Of a stretch of DNA of 64,000 nucleotides, positions 34,596 through 46,055 are shown one piece after another; position 1 is the stretch's first letter, and each line of letters opens with the position of its first letter. This DNA is from Proteles cristata cristata (taxonomy: Eukaryota > Chordata > Mammalia > Carnivora > Hyaenidae), in assembly GCA_017311185.1 (NCBI GenBank), contig JAESUZ010001066.1:682001-746000 (forward strand). Reading direction: 5' to 3'. Position numbers and translations under genes: made by a program. Below the pieces are notes generated by a model, which was not told the origin of the DNA, did not search any database, and was given only the letters and a program-made list of their open reading frames with translations.

Positions 34596-35435
34596 TACTC
34601 CTGTTACTTGTGTTTCTTTGCCTCTAAATCATTTCTCCCCTTCTCAGCTTTCTGTTACCTTAAAACTGAGGTTAATCCATGACTGCAGTTTGTTCATGGA
34701 TTCTATTCTTTCTACAAACTTTCTCTAGGCTTCCATTTAGATTTGCTTTGGTTTCCTACAACTTGAATCCCTTCATACTTTATAGCTCTAATTACTGAAA
34801 CAGACTATTCAAAATTAATTCCTATTGGGTCACTTATTTTTTTCTTTGCAGGAGGCAACTGGTCACCCTATAAATCAACTTCTTGGGTTCAACATTAAAA
34901 TCCCTCAGCTGTGGCTCAGAACTCAAACCAGGGTTACCCAGGGCTATCTGCCCTCTCTCCCTTGGGTGAGGCAGACACCTAATCTATACAGGTGTTAAAA
35001 TTATTGGCTATTGGCTTTGTAAGATCTGGAAATGTGTTCAGAATTGGATATCAACTGTTTTCAAAATGTATTCATTTGCATTATCTTTTTTGAACATACT
35101 TCTAGTTAATTCTCTTTTTAAAAAATGTCCTTTATCTCCTGTAATATCCAGCCATTCTGGCTAGAGAGCTCAGTCTCTATAAATGATTACTATCCCTAGT
35201 CAATTTTATTTCTGAAAGATTTTGAATATGTGTCTTCCTCTGAATTCCCACATATGCTTCCTTAGTTATATTTCTCCAGACATAACTTCTCATTTCAATA
35301 AATATCACAAACGTACCAGAATGTCTTTTAAAAATAGTGTTGCAAGCAGGTCTTTTTTCTCTTCAAATTCCTTCCAGGATCCTAGGTAGTTCAGTAAGAT
35401 AAGAAATAGAGATTAAACGTTAAAATGTCTTTAAA
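34596..35435. other. Stretch without recognised gene
   Basis: AT-rich, nothing recognised. Confidence 0.4.
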
Positions 35436-35439
35436 AAGA

Positions 35440-36000
35440 AGCAAAAGGTAGATCACATGATTGTGCAGATAGAAGCCAGGAGAATAGACTCCATTAGAAT
35501 ATCTGCAAATTATCTAATAGAATCAAAAGTAAATTTAACAAAGTTATAAGGTACAGGTAAATATACAAAAATCAATTATTTTCATTTTTTAAATTTATTT
35601 GTAATTTTTGAGAGAGAGAGAGAGAGAGAGCATGAGCAGAGGAGGGTCAGAAAGAGAAGGAGACACAGAATCTGAAGCAGGCTCCAGACTCAGCTGTCAG
35701 CACAAAGCCCAAAGCAGGGCTTGAACTCATGAATCTTTAGATCATGGCTTGAGCCAAAGTCGGACGCCCAACCAACTGAGTCACCCAGGCGCCACCCCCA
35801 AATCAATTATTTTAATTTACTAGCAACAAGCAATGGAAAAACTATGAAATAAAATAATTCCATTAATATTAGAATCAACAATGAACTGTTTAAGAATATA
35901 ATTAAAGATGTGTAATATTTCTAGACTAAAAATTATAAAATGTACTAGTGGATGTTAAACAAATGTTTATTAAATTAACACCAAACACTGATGTCTAGAA
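35440..36000 (+). mobile_element. L1 ORF2 relic (sense), split by a SINE
   Basis: Before the SINE: ATCTAATAGAATCAAAAG, TTTAACAAAGTTATAAGGTA, AATATACAAAAATCAATTAT. After it: TTACTAGCAACAAGCAATGG, AAATAATTCCATTAATATTA. This is a conserved reverse-transcriptase-encoding segment of L1 in sense, heavily degraded. Confidence 0.75.
35583..35799 (-). mobile_element. CAN-SINE inside L1, perfect 14-bp TSD
   Basis: TSD AAATCAATTATTTT at 35569-35582 and 35800-35813. Antisense body has GACTCAGCTGTCAGCACAAA and the head GAGTCACCCAGGCGCCA. Confidence 0.96.
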
Positions 36001-37326
36001 AATATTCTCCAGTCACTTCTGGAGGTGTTATATGTACTTACCCCAAAGCAGAAACGCAAAAAGTGTTGTCAACTTACTTGGAAATACAAATGTGCTTTGG
36101 TCATCTTCAGCAAAATAGATTCTTATACTCTTGTGGGGATTGTAAATAAGTTTAAAAATATCTTAGTGACAGTCTGCACATTAGAGTTTCTTTGATTTTG
36201 TCTCCATGAATAGTAAATGCCTCGAGAAAGAAAGCTAAGGCTTGTGCACATTTCTATATGTTTGAATACATGCGTTTGTTGTGGAAAGAAACAAGCAGCA
36301 GATTCAAAGAATTGGTTCTATTTCTGGTAACCTACTGGCTTCATCAACAGTACTTGAATAAATGCATTTTGGTCAAATGACAAAATTATCAAATTTAAAT
36401 ACAATTTTTAAAAGGTGCATGACAGAAGATTTATTTGTTTGCAGTTTCCTTGAATGGGGCCTTGTCAAGCACTTGGTTGGGTTCCACATCGCTGAACGTT
36501 CGCCCTTGATTGTGACTGCCCTCCACAAATACAGGAGAGTAGCCAGTTTTAGCGCATGATACTCAGGGTTCATTTAGGGTTCTGACGGCCGGGTGCAAAA
36601 ATACATAGATTTGTTGTTGGTAGTTGAATATCTTCACTGGCGTTTTTCTAGATGTTTTATAACTATATGAAATTATATCTTGGGTATTAAATTGTTGGTA
36701 AAACATCTCCTATTTTGAAGGAACTAATTAGGTCTAAATGACTAATTCCCAGTTGCAGAGTCATGAACACAAAATATGATTCATGGAAGTAGGCATGACT
36801 TCACATCCAGGACATGGTAACGTTTTATTTGTGTGCATTTAAGGAAGACAGGGGCAGAAGTTCATTTGCTGCACCTGTTACAAAAAGTTGTGCAGGCAAG
36901 TAATAGTCTGGAATCATCCGTACATCATGCCCAGTGGCACTTCAAGAATGACTGCATAAGCCAGCCACATGCTGGCAAACCTGCTTCTTCAGGGTTACCA
37001 TGACTCACAGTTTATACAGAGCAGGAAGAAACTGAAGGAAGAGACTCAAAACCTTCACTAGAATCAGGGTTTAAAAAAGGAAGCTGTTGAGCTGGGGGTA
37101 GTGAACATATTTTCCTCACAGATTTATAATAAATGAGATGTTTGTACTTGTTCGTCTAAGACATTATTGTCATTGGTTAAGCTTTTGAATTTGAATCAGG
37201 GGTTACTTGAATCCCACACATTAAAAAAAAAAAACACTGGTATTTTCTAAGAAATTCAATATGTAGGGTTTTAAACCAATCTTTGATATCTAGTGTGTTG
37301 TAAGTTTCATTAGCTCATCTCTTTAC
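36001..37326. other. Stretch without recognised gene
   Basis: Nothing recognised. A 65-codon plus frame and a 66-codon minus frame overlap at 36362-36573, both without family. Confidence 0.4.
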
Positions 37327-37340
37327 AAAAGAAAACATAC

Positions 37341-37502
37341 GGGGTACCTGGGCTCAACTGGTTGAACATCCTACTTCAGTTCAGATCATGATCTCACAGT
37401 CCGTGGGTTCAAGCCTCGCATTGGTCTCTGTGCTGACAGCTCAGAGCTGGAGCCTGCTTCGGATTCTGTGTCTCTTCCCCTCTCTTTCTTCTCTCCCGCT
37501 CA

Positions 37503-37541
<39 letters not shown>

Positions 37542-37853
37542 TCAAAAATAAATGAACATTAGGGGCGCCTGGGTGGCTCAGTCAGTTAAGGGTCTGACTT
37601 CGGCTCAGGTCATGATCTCACGGTTCATGTGTTCGAGTCCCAGGTCGCGCTCTGTGCTGACAGCTAGCTCGGGGCCTGGAGCCTGCTTCACATTCTGTGT
37701 CTTCCTCCTCTGCTGACCCTCCTCTTTCTGACCCTCCTCTGCTCATGCTGTCTTTCTCTCTCACAGATATTAAAACAAACGAACAAACAAAACAAAAACA
37801 ACCCCTCCTCAAAATCCTAAAATAAATAAACATTAAAAAATTTTTAAAAAGGA
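37341..37853 (+). mobile_element. CAN-SINE interrupted in its tail by another SINE
   Basis: Head GGGGTACCTGGGCTCAACTG, standard body, long CT block (37501-37543), tail AAAATAAATGAACATTA. It is interrupted after 37561 and resumes at 37819-37853. Outer TSD is imperfect: AGAAAACATA (37330-37339) against AGAAAATATA (37854-37863). Confidence 0.93.
37562..37818 (+). mobile_element. Nested CAN-SINE
   Basis: Inserted in the A-rich tail of the SINE above. TSD AAAATAAATGAACATTA (37545-37561) against AAAATAAATAAACATTA (37819-37835), 16/17. Body GACAGCTAGCTCGGGGCC. It contains an internal short duplication, CTGACCCTCCTCTTT then CTGACCCTCCTCTGC. Tail is A/C-rich. Confidence 0.95.
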
Positions 37854-37863
37854 AGAAAATATA

Positions 37864-38067
37864 GAACAGACAAGCTTTGTTTACTGAGACTGCTATATAT
37901 GTGGTAGTATTGCTGAGCTGAGATCCATATGCTTAGAGCACATTTACAGAAATGTAGAGGTTATAGAGACTATGTCATTCTAGGATGCAGGCTGCAGTGA
38001 CTGTCGGTTTTGTTTTGCTTTATTTTATTTCACTGCCCAGCACTCATTTTCCTTGAAGCCATCATTT
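37864..38067. other. Short unique spacer
   Basis: Nothing recognised. Confidence 0.3.
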
Positions 38068-38391
38068 CTGTTTTTTTTAACTACATGTTTTTAATTGAGT
38101 TGTAATTGGTATATAACGTTGCATTAGTTTTACTTGTACAGCATAATGATTTGATGTGTATATATTGCAAAATGATCACCACAATAAAGTTAGTTAACAT
38201 GCATCATCACGCAGAGGCATAATTTTTTCTTATGGTGAGCACTTAAGATCTAGTCTTTCAGCAACTTTTAAATATACAATACTGTATTGTTCACTGTAGT
38301 CACCATGTTGAGCACCATGTCTCTGTGAATTCTTTATCTTATTTTTGGAATTTTGTATCTTTTGACCATTTGTACCTATTTCCCTTCCTTT
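38068..38391 (-). mobile_element. Old L1 3' end, antisense
   Basis: TTAATTGAGTTGTAATTGGT, ATATAACGTTGCATTAG, TGCAAAATGATCACCACAAT, TCACTGTAGTCACCATGTTG. Same family segment as 25058-25350 but a separate copy. Confidence 0.85.
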
Positions 38392-38407
38392 CCTTTCCTT
38401 CTTTAAA

Positions 38408-38413
38408 TGTTTT

Positions 38414-38461
<48 letters not shown>

Positions 38462-38658
38462 TTTCTAGGAGAGAGAGAGAGAGACAGCGTGAGCAGGGGA
38501 GGGTCAGAGAGAGAGGGAGTCACAGACTCTGAAACAGGCTCCAGGCTCTGAGCTGGGAGTCAGCACAGAGCCCGACGCGGGGCTCGAACCCACAAACCGC
38601 GAGATCATGACCTAAGCGAAAGTTGGACGCTTAACCGACTAAGCCACCCAAGCGCCCC
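38408..38658 (-). mobile_element. Young-subtype CAN-SINE with (ATTT)12 tail and perfect TSD
   Basis: TSD CCTTTCCTTCTTTAAA at 38392-38407 and 38659-38674, 16/16. In sense it has CAACTTTCGCTTAGGTC, GACTCCCAGCTCAGAGCC, CAGAGTCTGTGACTCC and CTCCTAGAAATAAAT. Its tail is an uninterrupted (ATTT)12 tetranucleotide repeat at 38417-38464. Confidence 0.97.
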
Positions 38659-38689
38659 CCTTTCCTTCTTTAAAATAACATCCTTACTG

Positions 38690-39025
38690 TCATTATCCGA
38701 GGCCTGATGGCTTCTGGCCAAAGACAAATCCAGGCCAATCAGATGCTCTGTTTTAGGATTTTAATCTTGAGTAGAAGAACAGGCAGATCAAAATGGTTAG
38801 GTTTCTTCCTTCCTGTTGGTGAGGTCCTCTCTATCCTTGCTTGGCTATGAGACTACAGTGGTCGTTCTTGCTTCTTAGCTTTGGGAGCTGACTTGCTTCC
38901 TTTGTATGCTGAAGCCTTACTCTTTATCCTCTGATAAACTGTGGACCCTAATGTCCTTCTTGATATCCTTCCAATAAATTCTATGCCTGTAGCTTCCAAC
39001 GGAAGAGATTTCACTGATATATTTC
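38690..39025 (+). repeat. Old interspersed repeat, family uncertain
   Basis: GACAAATCCAGGCCAATCAG, TCTTTATCCTCTGATAAACT, ATATCCTTCCAATAAATTCT and GTAGCTTCCAACGGAAGAG resemble the 3' part of an old mammalian LTR or L1 3' UTR. Confidence 0.4.
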
Positions 39026-40330
39026 TCATAATTTCATTTTTACAGTTCCATGTAGATTAGTTGCAGGATGCAGATAATCATAATGCAAATGACATTGTGA
39101 ATAAAAAACAAATCATTCATAAATATTTTACATTTATTGTTAATAACAGAGTGTAATTATCTCACAATTATTGAAACAAACAGGTGTAAGAACACTGGTT
39201 TTGAAAAATGCTGATATTTAGCCTTAAAAGCTATTGTGTGATGGCAACCCATCTCTTGTTAGCTTTGAGTAGAGATGGTCTCTGGGATGCTTTATAGGTC
39301 TGGGGCTCCAGGAATTCGATGACAACATAATGATACCATTGGTAGGAACCTGCTGGACTTGTGGGAATTCTCCTGGAGGATACTTTGTCTAAGCTGAAGT
39401 GGGAATGGAGGGTGTGTGTGTGGGAAACGCAAGAGGAAGGATATGATCGAAAGAGGTAGAAACAGAATAAACAGCTTTCTCGTGCAACTTTGTGACTTCT
39501 GCCCTAAGTCACACTTCTGGGTTTTCCAACAGTGGCAATATACTATATATAAAGGTTATTCACAATTTCTTTCAAAATTATAGCCCCTATATAAGAGAAC
39601 TACCTCACTGATGGAACCCAATCTGTATACCAATGGCTACACTGTCATGTTCACTGCTGATTGGACCAAGTGATGGGCAGCTAACACTGGGGCAACCAAT
39701 CCAGTGGCCTATAGAGATGGTCTGCTAAGTCTGCTTAAACAAGCAATAATGGTCATTAGCAAGGACAAGTCTTCCTTTCCCTTGAGGTTATAAATAGGGA
39801 AAATTATGAAGAGAGTTAAAGAGAATGGCAAAGAGAATGCATTTGTTAGCAGGGTCGTGAAAAGTTAAAGTTCTGAATAAGCTGTAATTAGAAATGAGTA
39901 GAAACCATGAAGTTAAAAAAAAATAGGTGAAATTAACCAAAAGACTTCTATTTCTGGCAACACGATAGGTTAGAGGACCTGAAAAACCTTTTGTAACACT
40001 TGGAAATACTGCATACGGTACAATAAATATCAATTTATTAAATTGTCTTAAATGACTATAGAAAGTGGATATTACTACTTAAAAAAAATTAGTTGCATAG
40101 ATTTTGGCTACTAGACCCTACAGAAAGGATACATTCAAATCTCAGAATCACAGACCAGAAGGCTCATGGATGCAAATAATCAAGGAGACTTTTAACCTGG
40201 TGACCCCAGGACAAGACAGGCAAACTCCCTGTACTGGCAAGCGGTGTGTTCCTGGTCTACCATTTCATTAAAACTGCAGTCCTGACTTTAGGCAAAATAC
40301 TCAGGATTTCTGTCTCAAGATAACTCAAAG
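39026..40330. other. Stretch without recognised gene
   Basis: Around 39650-39730, GCTGATTGGACCAAGTGATG and GGGCAACCAATCCAGTGGCC look like old LTR or L1-UTR repeat sequence, but I cannot name it. Nothing else recognised. Confidence 0.35.
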
Positions 40331-40347
40331 CTTAATATTCTATTTCT

Positions 40348-40568
40348 TTTTTTTTAATGTTTTTTATTTATTTCTAGGAGAGAGAGAGAGAGAGACAGTG
40401 TGAGCAGGGGAGGGTCAGAGAGAGAGGGAGTGACAGACTCCGAAACAGGCTCCAGGCTCTGAGCTGGCAGTCAACACAGAGCCCTATGCGAGGTCTGAAC
40501 CCACGAACTGCGAGATCATAACCTAAGCGAAAGTCGGACGCTTAACCGACTAAGCCACCCAGGCGCCC
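40348..40568 (-). mobile_element. Young-subtype CAN-SINE with perfect 17-bp TSD
   Basis: TSD CTTAATATTCTATTTCT at 40331-40347 and 40569-40585, 17/17. In sense it carries GACTTTCGCTTAGG, GACTGCCAGCTCAGAGCC, GGAGTCTGTCACTCC and CTCCTAGAAATAAAT. Confidence 0.97.
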
Positions 40569-40585
40569 CTTAATATTCTATTTCT

Positions 40586-41693
40586 AAGGACATATAAAAG
40601 CAAAATCTTTGGCCATAAGCTTGGCAAATACCCCAAGCTCCTACATGACCTCTCTGTTTACTGCTATGGTGTTCATTTTCCTTTTGGGTTCTAGCTTCGA
40701 GAACTTGTTTTTCATAAACATATATATAGATGGATATAGATATGCGTATATACATGCATGTGTATGTGTGTAGATATTTATATGCATGGATGCATGCTTG
40801 AAAGCTCAGTTAGGCATTTAAATTGATAAATTATTATAGCCTATAATAGTGTAAACATAACACACCTCCAGAGGAAGACACATTTTTAATATTTTCTGAA
40901 CATTATAATCTGCATTATACACGTATTTGAAGAAACAATCTGCTGTAAAGGGAATGGGCAGATTGTAATAAACGTCAAGATTAGGCCTATAAGAAATTTG
41001 GATAATAAAATTTTTAAGCAAAGACTCTATGTGTTTTTAAATAAATACCAAAATATAAGAGAGGATATGAAACTTGAGGTCAGAATCGGACTTTCTCCAA
41101 AAAGCCTAGGCATATCGTATAGAAATGTTAGGAGTTTTGAAAAGGTCTTGTTGTTAAGCAATGGTCTAGAAGTAGCTATAAAAAAGGGGAAAGAGGAAAA
41201 TGCAGACAATGCTTTTGTTTCATTTTATAGTCACAGTGCAGGAAAATGAACAGCCCTCACTTTAAAAGCCTGAAGGCAAGAGCAAGCTTTAGTGTAAGAC
41301 AAGATGGTCATGTGAGTGTATTTTGAAGAATGCAGTGAAGAACTTATTTTAATGGGGAAATGTTTCAAAAGGCATATTGAAAAGAATTAAGGCAAATGTT
41401 AATAGAAGGAAAAATAGCTTGGAATGTAAGCGCAGAGTCATATGCAAATAATAGCACTGGAAAGTATTTAATTAGCTAGAGAGATTTGTATTTTGTCTGA
41501 GGGTTCAGAACAGCCAGTTGAGAGAATGAATGCTGTTTGCCCTTGAAGTGATACGTTTACATCCAAAGTCTCAAGTAGTGTCTAAAGATGTTAGCATGAG
41601 ATCTTTTCTGTTAAAACAAGGCCATAGTGTTTTGAAAAGAAAATTCCTCACATGGAGCTATAAAAACACATAAAAATGATGATACAATGCGGG
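40586..41693. other. Stretch without recognised gene
   Basis: A TATATA/GATA and ATGCATG-rich low-complexity part lies at about 40718-40797. Nothing else recognised. Confidence 0.4.
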
Positions 41694-41850
41694 GGTTTCT
41701 GGTAAGCACTTTTCACGTGATATCTCATTTAATCTTCACTTCAAACCCAAAATATAGAGAGTACTACCACTATGTACCTGTGAGAAAATTGAGACTAAGA
41801 CACTTTATGTAATTTGGCTAATATTGTACCCGTAAGTTGGGGACATTACA
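41694..41850 (-). mobile_element. MIR SINE (antisense)
   Basis: TATCTCATTTAATCTTCACT, GAGTACTACCACTATGTACC, TGAGAAAATTGAGACTAAGA and TTATGTAATTTGGCTAATAT in reversed MIR order. Confidence 0.75.
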
Positions 41851-42268
41851 TTTGTGCTGTTTCAAAATATGAAAGGGAATTAGCTAGTCAGAGAAGTAAA
41901 GGAAGAGTAATCCATATGTATACCATATGTATGAAAGTACAGAGTAAAAAAAATATTGTGTCTGAAAACTGATATGGCTAGAGAAAAGGATCTCTTAGGA
42001 AAGTTAACAGAAGGTAAGGAAGACACTTAGTCAGGAATCAATGCATGTCAAGAGTCATGTGCTGAGCTGAATTTTTTCTTAATAAGCGACAAAGCTCCCT
42101 ATAAAGAGAAGGGCTATAACTTGATTTTCAGTTCAGGGAGATCAGTCTTGTGCTAACATGGTGGATAGGACTGTCAGGGATAGATGGGAAGCCAAGAAAC
42201 CAGCCAGGGTTGCAAAAATCTAGGATAAGCATTTCGCTCAGTAGAATCCAAGATATCCCGTAATCAGT
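41851..42268. other. Stretch without recognised gene
   Basis: Nothing recognised. Confidence 0.4.
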
Positions 42269-42305
42269 TGTGTGTGTGCGTATGTGTGCGTGCGCACGCG
42301 CACAT
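42269..42305. repeat. Alternating purine/pyrimidine tract (Z-DNA candidate)
   Basis: 37 consecutive bases alternate pyrimidine/purine without a break (TG repeats, then GTGCGTGCGCACGCGCACAT). The GC-rich end holds the 12-bp perfect palindrome GCGTGCGCACGC. Alternating GC/GT sequence is the classical left-handed DNA former. Confidence 0.85.
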
Positions 42306-42511
42306 TGTTGCGAGCTGGGGAAAGGAACTGAGCGGTGACTGAGAAGCGTAGATAGCGATTCCATACAATGAGACAGAGAATGAAAATTCAGCTTTGACTT
42401 AATTGAATTTGTGTTTTCCCTTGGGATATTAAAATGTAGATGTGGATTCTAAGGCCTCAAACTTTGTTGTGTGTAACACCAACAAAAATAACCCAATTTT
42501 CTACAACATAT
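42306..42511. other. Short unique spacer
   Basis: Nothing recognised. Confidence 0.3.
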
Positions 42512-43808
42512 TGTATTAGTTATCTATTGCAGAGTAACAAATTACCCCCAAACTGAGCTTATTGAGGTTCGTTCCATTAGACAAAAGCCCTATTGTATTG
42601 ATTGAGCAGTGTTGTGAGATAATGCCTTAGCTCTTTATGAAGCCTCAGGAGATTTTATGGTCACATCTTCAGCTCAATCTCATGTATTTCCGATAGTTTC
42701 CTGGCTTTGATCTTTGCCCAGAAGCCACTTCTTAGGGTTGGCCCTTTGGAATATTCAACTTAAACAGTTCTTGGCTCCTTTTGGTGAACAGTCCTTCCTT
42801 TAGCTTTTCTGTCTCTTCTATCATTGTAATATAAGCATCGGAATGAAATAAGGCAGCGCACTGCCTGGCAATCTCCTTAGTTACTTGAGAGGATAGTTGA
42901 CCAGAGGACTTTGCATTCTTTTAGTGGCCCAGAATGGCCAGTTGTCATTTGCACTCCAAACGACATGCTTCTATCTGAGGTTCCAACTGATGTACCTCAT
43001 TAATTGGTATATTCTCTACTTTCCACGTTACCACAGGTGGCAGTGTTGTTAAACTGTCTGCCAGTACTTAAGTATCTCCTTTCCTCCAGTTTCCAATAAC
43101 ATTCTCCCTACTTTTCTTTAAGCCTTCTCTGGCAGTGTTCTCAAAGGCCATTAGGATTCTGCTAACAATATCTTCAAAGCCCATTAGATTTTCCCTAATA
43201 CTCTTCTTAGAGTTCTTCCAGCTTCTGCCCACTGCCGATTATCAAGTTTTCTCTATGTTTTAGGTTTTTCTTATGTTAGCACCCCATGCCCAGTTACTGA
43301 AATCTGTAGTAGTATTCACCTGCTATGAAATAAGTTACCCCAAATTTGGCAATTTAAAACAATAAATGTTTATTATTGACAGCATTTCTGTATGTCAAGA
43401 AATTGGCAGCAGCTTTGCTGGGTGGTCTTTACCCTGGGTCTGTTATGAATCAAGATCTCAGCCAGGGCTGTAAGTCGTCTGAATGATGGAAGGAGATTAA
43501 AGGATTTGATTCCAAGATGGCTGACTTGCATCACTGGCAAGTTGATGCTAACTGTGGTCACATAGACTTCTCCGTAGGACTTCAGTGTTCTGACATCATA
43601 GCACCTGACTTTACTAGAATGAGTGATCCAAGAGAGTAGAGTAGAAGTTGTAATGTCTTTGATGACCTCGCTTTGAAAGTCATCTTCTGCCACCTCCACG
43701 ACATTCTTCTTGTTACACAGTCTGCCCTGTTCAGTGTGGAGAAGCATTATACAAGGACACAAATACTTGTAGTGGGAATCATTGGGGTCTACCTTGGAGG
43801 CTACTACA
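42512..43808 (-). mobile_element. Compact MaLR-like retroelement relic
   Basis: The right part, 43305-43808, is a reversed LTR of about 504 bases that starts TGTAGTAG and ends GGCTACTACA. The left end, 42512 onward (TGTATTAGTTATCTATTGC, AGTAACAAATTACCCCC), is homologous to the start of that LTR, so it looks like the remnant of the second LTR. Between them, CAGAATGGCCAGTTGTCATT, CTTTCCTCCAGTTTCCAATA and GTTCTTCCAGCTTCTGCCC fit noncoding MaLR internal sequence. No intact retroviral reading frame was seen. Confidence 0.6.
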
Positions 43809-44294
43809 ATAATTGAAACTCATTGCATCTCCCTATTTTTCTAGTCTTTGTCAACTCAAGGTTTTTCTTTTCCTTTCTCTTTGTGAAATTGCTGGTATTT
43901 GAACATTTTTGGCCATCTATCCATATCAATTCCTGACTTGTCACATCCATAAAGTCGTGTCTATAAAGTTTCCCTTGTTGGGAGAGCATGATCTGGTACC
44001 AACTGTTACCATCTACTGACAAATATATGTCTCTTATCCTTAATTACTGTGATTCCTCAATCAAATGATTCCTGGACCCATCAGGTGATGGTCTTTGTTG
44101 TAGTACTGCTGAGTTCTACTTATTTTGGCTCAGGACTTCTTTAAATTCTTCTGCTGTATGTGAGCTGCTTCCTCATTTTTAAGAAAGACACAGAAGTCTT
44201 TCAAGTTCAAGGATGTAAGAAACTCAGCAGGTCTCTTTCATCCTAGATATGTTGGATGCAGGGGAAACAATATGAGGCTGAACACATATCCTAC
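43809..44294. other. Stretch without recognised gene
   Basis: Nothing recognised. Confidence 0.35.
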
Positions 44295-44790
44295 TGTATT
44301 AGTCAAGGTACTGGCAGGAAACAGCTGGTACACTAAAAATACTACTTTGAAGAGATTGATACAATCAGAATTTATAAAGTTGTGGGCAGGTTTGGGTAAA
44401 GCTACAAAGAATATGTAGGAACCCAAGGCTAAGAACAGTGGCAGTGAAAGCTATTGCTGAGCTAGACCTGAGAGATAGAGAGAACAATTATAGGAACCTG
44501 GAGAAGGCCTCATGAGAAGCATTGCATCTGTGTGTCTCATATAGAAGGCAGTCAATCCACAATGACAGGGAAGAGAAGGAGCCTGTGGAATAAGTACCCC
44601 ATGTAACTCGCTTTTTTCCCTTCTCTTAGTTCCTTCATAAGTTTAAACCCATTAGGAGCTGAAGGGAAGGAGATACATGGATTCTATCCATTCTGCTTTG
44701 AGACAGCCTCCTGGAACAAGCTCAGGTGGAGAAGGGCAGAAAATAGATCTAGAGAAGCAAACAGGCAATATTCAAGTTATACCCAGGAAA
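44295..44790. repeat. Possible LTR-derived repeat
   Basis: Starts TGTATTAGTCAAGGTACTGG, as many reversed mammalian LTRs do, followed by a diverged 500-base stretch (GAACCTGGAGAAGGCC, GGAGCTGAAGGGAAGG). Family and end not certain. Confidence 0.35.
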
Positions 44791-45179
44791 TAAAAGACAA
44801 GTGCTCTATACCTCCGGTTTTAAAGTATGTTCCCTAACCAGAACCACAGTTCTGAAACATACTGATATGAATAACAATTAAACTCTTCCCTTTTCCATCT
44901 TCAAAGAAACCAAAAGAGAGCCATTTCCTTAAGGTTCTGTCTACAAGAAATATCTGCTCAAAACAATGGTTCTGAAATGAATCAAAGAAAGATGTCCAAA
45001 ATCTTTTACCCAGATCTCACCAGGCTTCAGGGATGGGTTTCCAGGAAAGCCTGAGTGATGCAGGATGAATGGGTTATTCTTTAATTGGAACTAGAAGAAC
45101 AGGAGGAAGAGAGGATGCAGAAAACAAGTTGGAAGAAATAAATTCCTGTTACTCAGAATCACCTCAATTCGTTTACCTA
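44791..45179. other. Stretch without recognised gene
   Basis: Nothing recognised. Confidence 0.35.
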
Positions 45180-45290
45180 CAGGATAGAGATAATGAGAAT
45201 GTCCATGACAGTGCCCACCTTATAGTAGTAAGGGTTAGATAGGTTAGGGCATGTAAAGTGCTCATCTTGATGAATATAGTGGGAACTCCG
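45180..45290 (+). mobile_element. MIR 3' half
   Basis: AGGATAGAGATAATGAGAAT, GTGCCCACCTTATAGTAGTA and GCATGTAAAGTGCTCA in MIR order, 5' truncated. Confidence 0.7.
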
Positions 45291-45339
45291 TTATTAGCCA
45301 CAACCACAGTTACTGGTGATTAGGAGTGGGGATTATAAC

Positions 45340-45505
45340 TAGATAGCACTGGGTGAAACCCCAGCTCTAACGCTTACTAAGGGAATGAACTCATGGAAGT
45401 TACTTAATCTTTGCATGTGAGTTTCTTCAGCGGAGATAACAAGCACCTACCTTATGGGGTTGTTCAGAAGGTTAAAAGATTTAGAAGAATAGTTTATGTA
45501 TTAGG
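45340..45505 (+). mobile_element. MIR SINE
   Basis: CCCCAGCTCTAACGCTTACT, GGAAGTTACTTAATCTTTGC, GAGTTTCTTCAGCGGAGATA, CACCTACCTTATGGGGTTGT. Second MIR in a row, same strand as the previous one. Confidence 0.8.
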
Positions 45506-45539
45506 TATTTTTATTTGTTAAAATCAAATAATGCATATC

Positions 45540-45830
45540 ACTGGACATTTCAATGTTTCTGATATTCACTGTTATGGGGATATTAGGACTATCCTGTCTC
45601 AAAATCCTTGGACTCATGGATAGAAGTAGAATTATCCAGTTAAAGATATGCATGGTTTAGAGGTTTTTAATTTGCATTACTAAAAGATTCTCATAAGAAT
45701 TTACTCTCTCACTAACAACGTATAGATGTTCATTTCCTTGTATTCTCACTTTTACCCAGTTATAATTTTTAAAAATTCACCAATTTGTATGGAAAGTATT
45801 CATCCATGTAAAAAACTCACTGTCCACTCC
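45540..45830 (-). mobile_element. L1 ORF2 3' relic, antisense
   Basis: AGAGGTTTTTAATTTGCATT, TTACTCTCTCACTAACAACG and TTCATTTCCTTGTATTCTCA follow the reversed ORF2 end. Diverged. Confidence 0.5.
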
Positions 45831-45954
45831 ATTGGTTAATTTCTAAAGGTTTCACAGAAACAAAATCTTAGATAATTTGAAAACTCTTTCTAGATTTGTG
45901 CATTCTCAGTTTCCTTTTGAATTTAAATAATTCCTAAGGGTGCCACTTAAAAAC

Positions 45955-46055
45955 ATTTTTTAAAATGTTTATTTAGTTTTGAGAAAGAGAGAGACAGAGA
46001 CAGAGAAAGAAAGACGCACAGAATCTGAAGCAGGTTCCAGGCTCTGAGCTGCCTG
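45955..46055 (-). mobile_element. CAN-SINE 3' half only
   Basis: Antisense tail and CT/GA region with GAATCTGAAGCAGGTTCCAG and GCTCTGAGCTGCCTGCACAG. The tRNA-like head is missing, which is the usual 5' truncation. Confidence 0.88.

Noticed and set aside
37618..37833. Antisense open frame with Arg/Glu-rich peptide
   Set aside because: This is the translated CT-rich block and body of a SINE. The same peptide type recurs in other SINE copies (17646, 53438, 57623, 58491).
43373..43762. 129-codon minus-strand open frame
   Set aside because: Falls within the MaLR-like LTR, which is noncoding.
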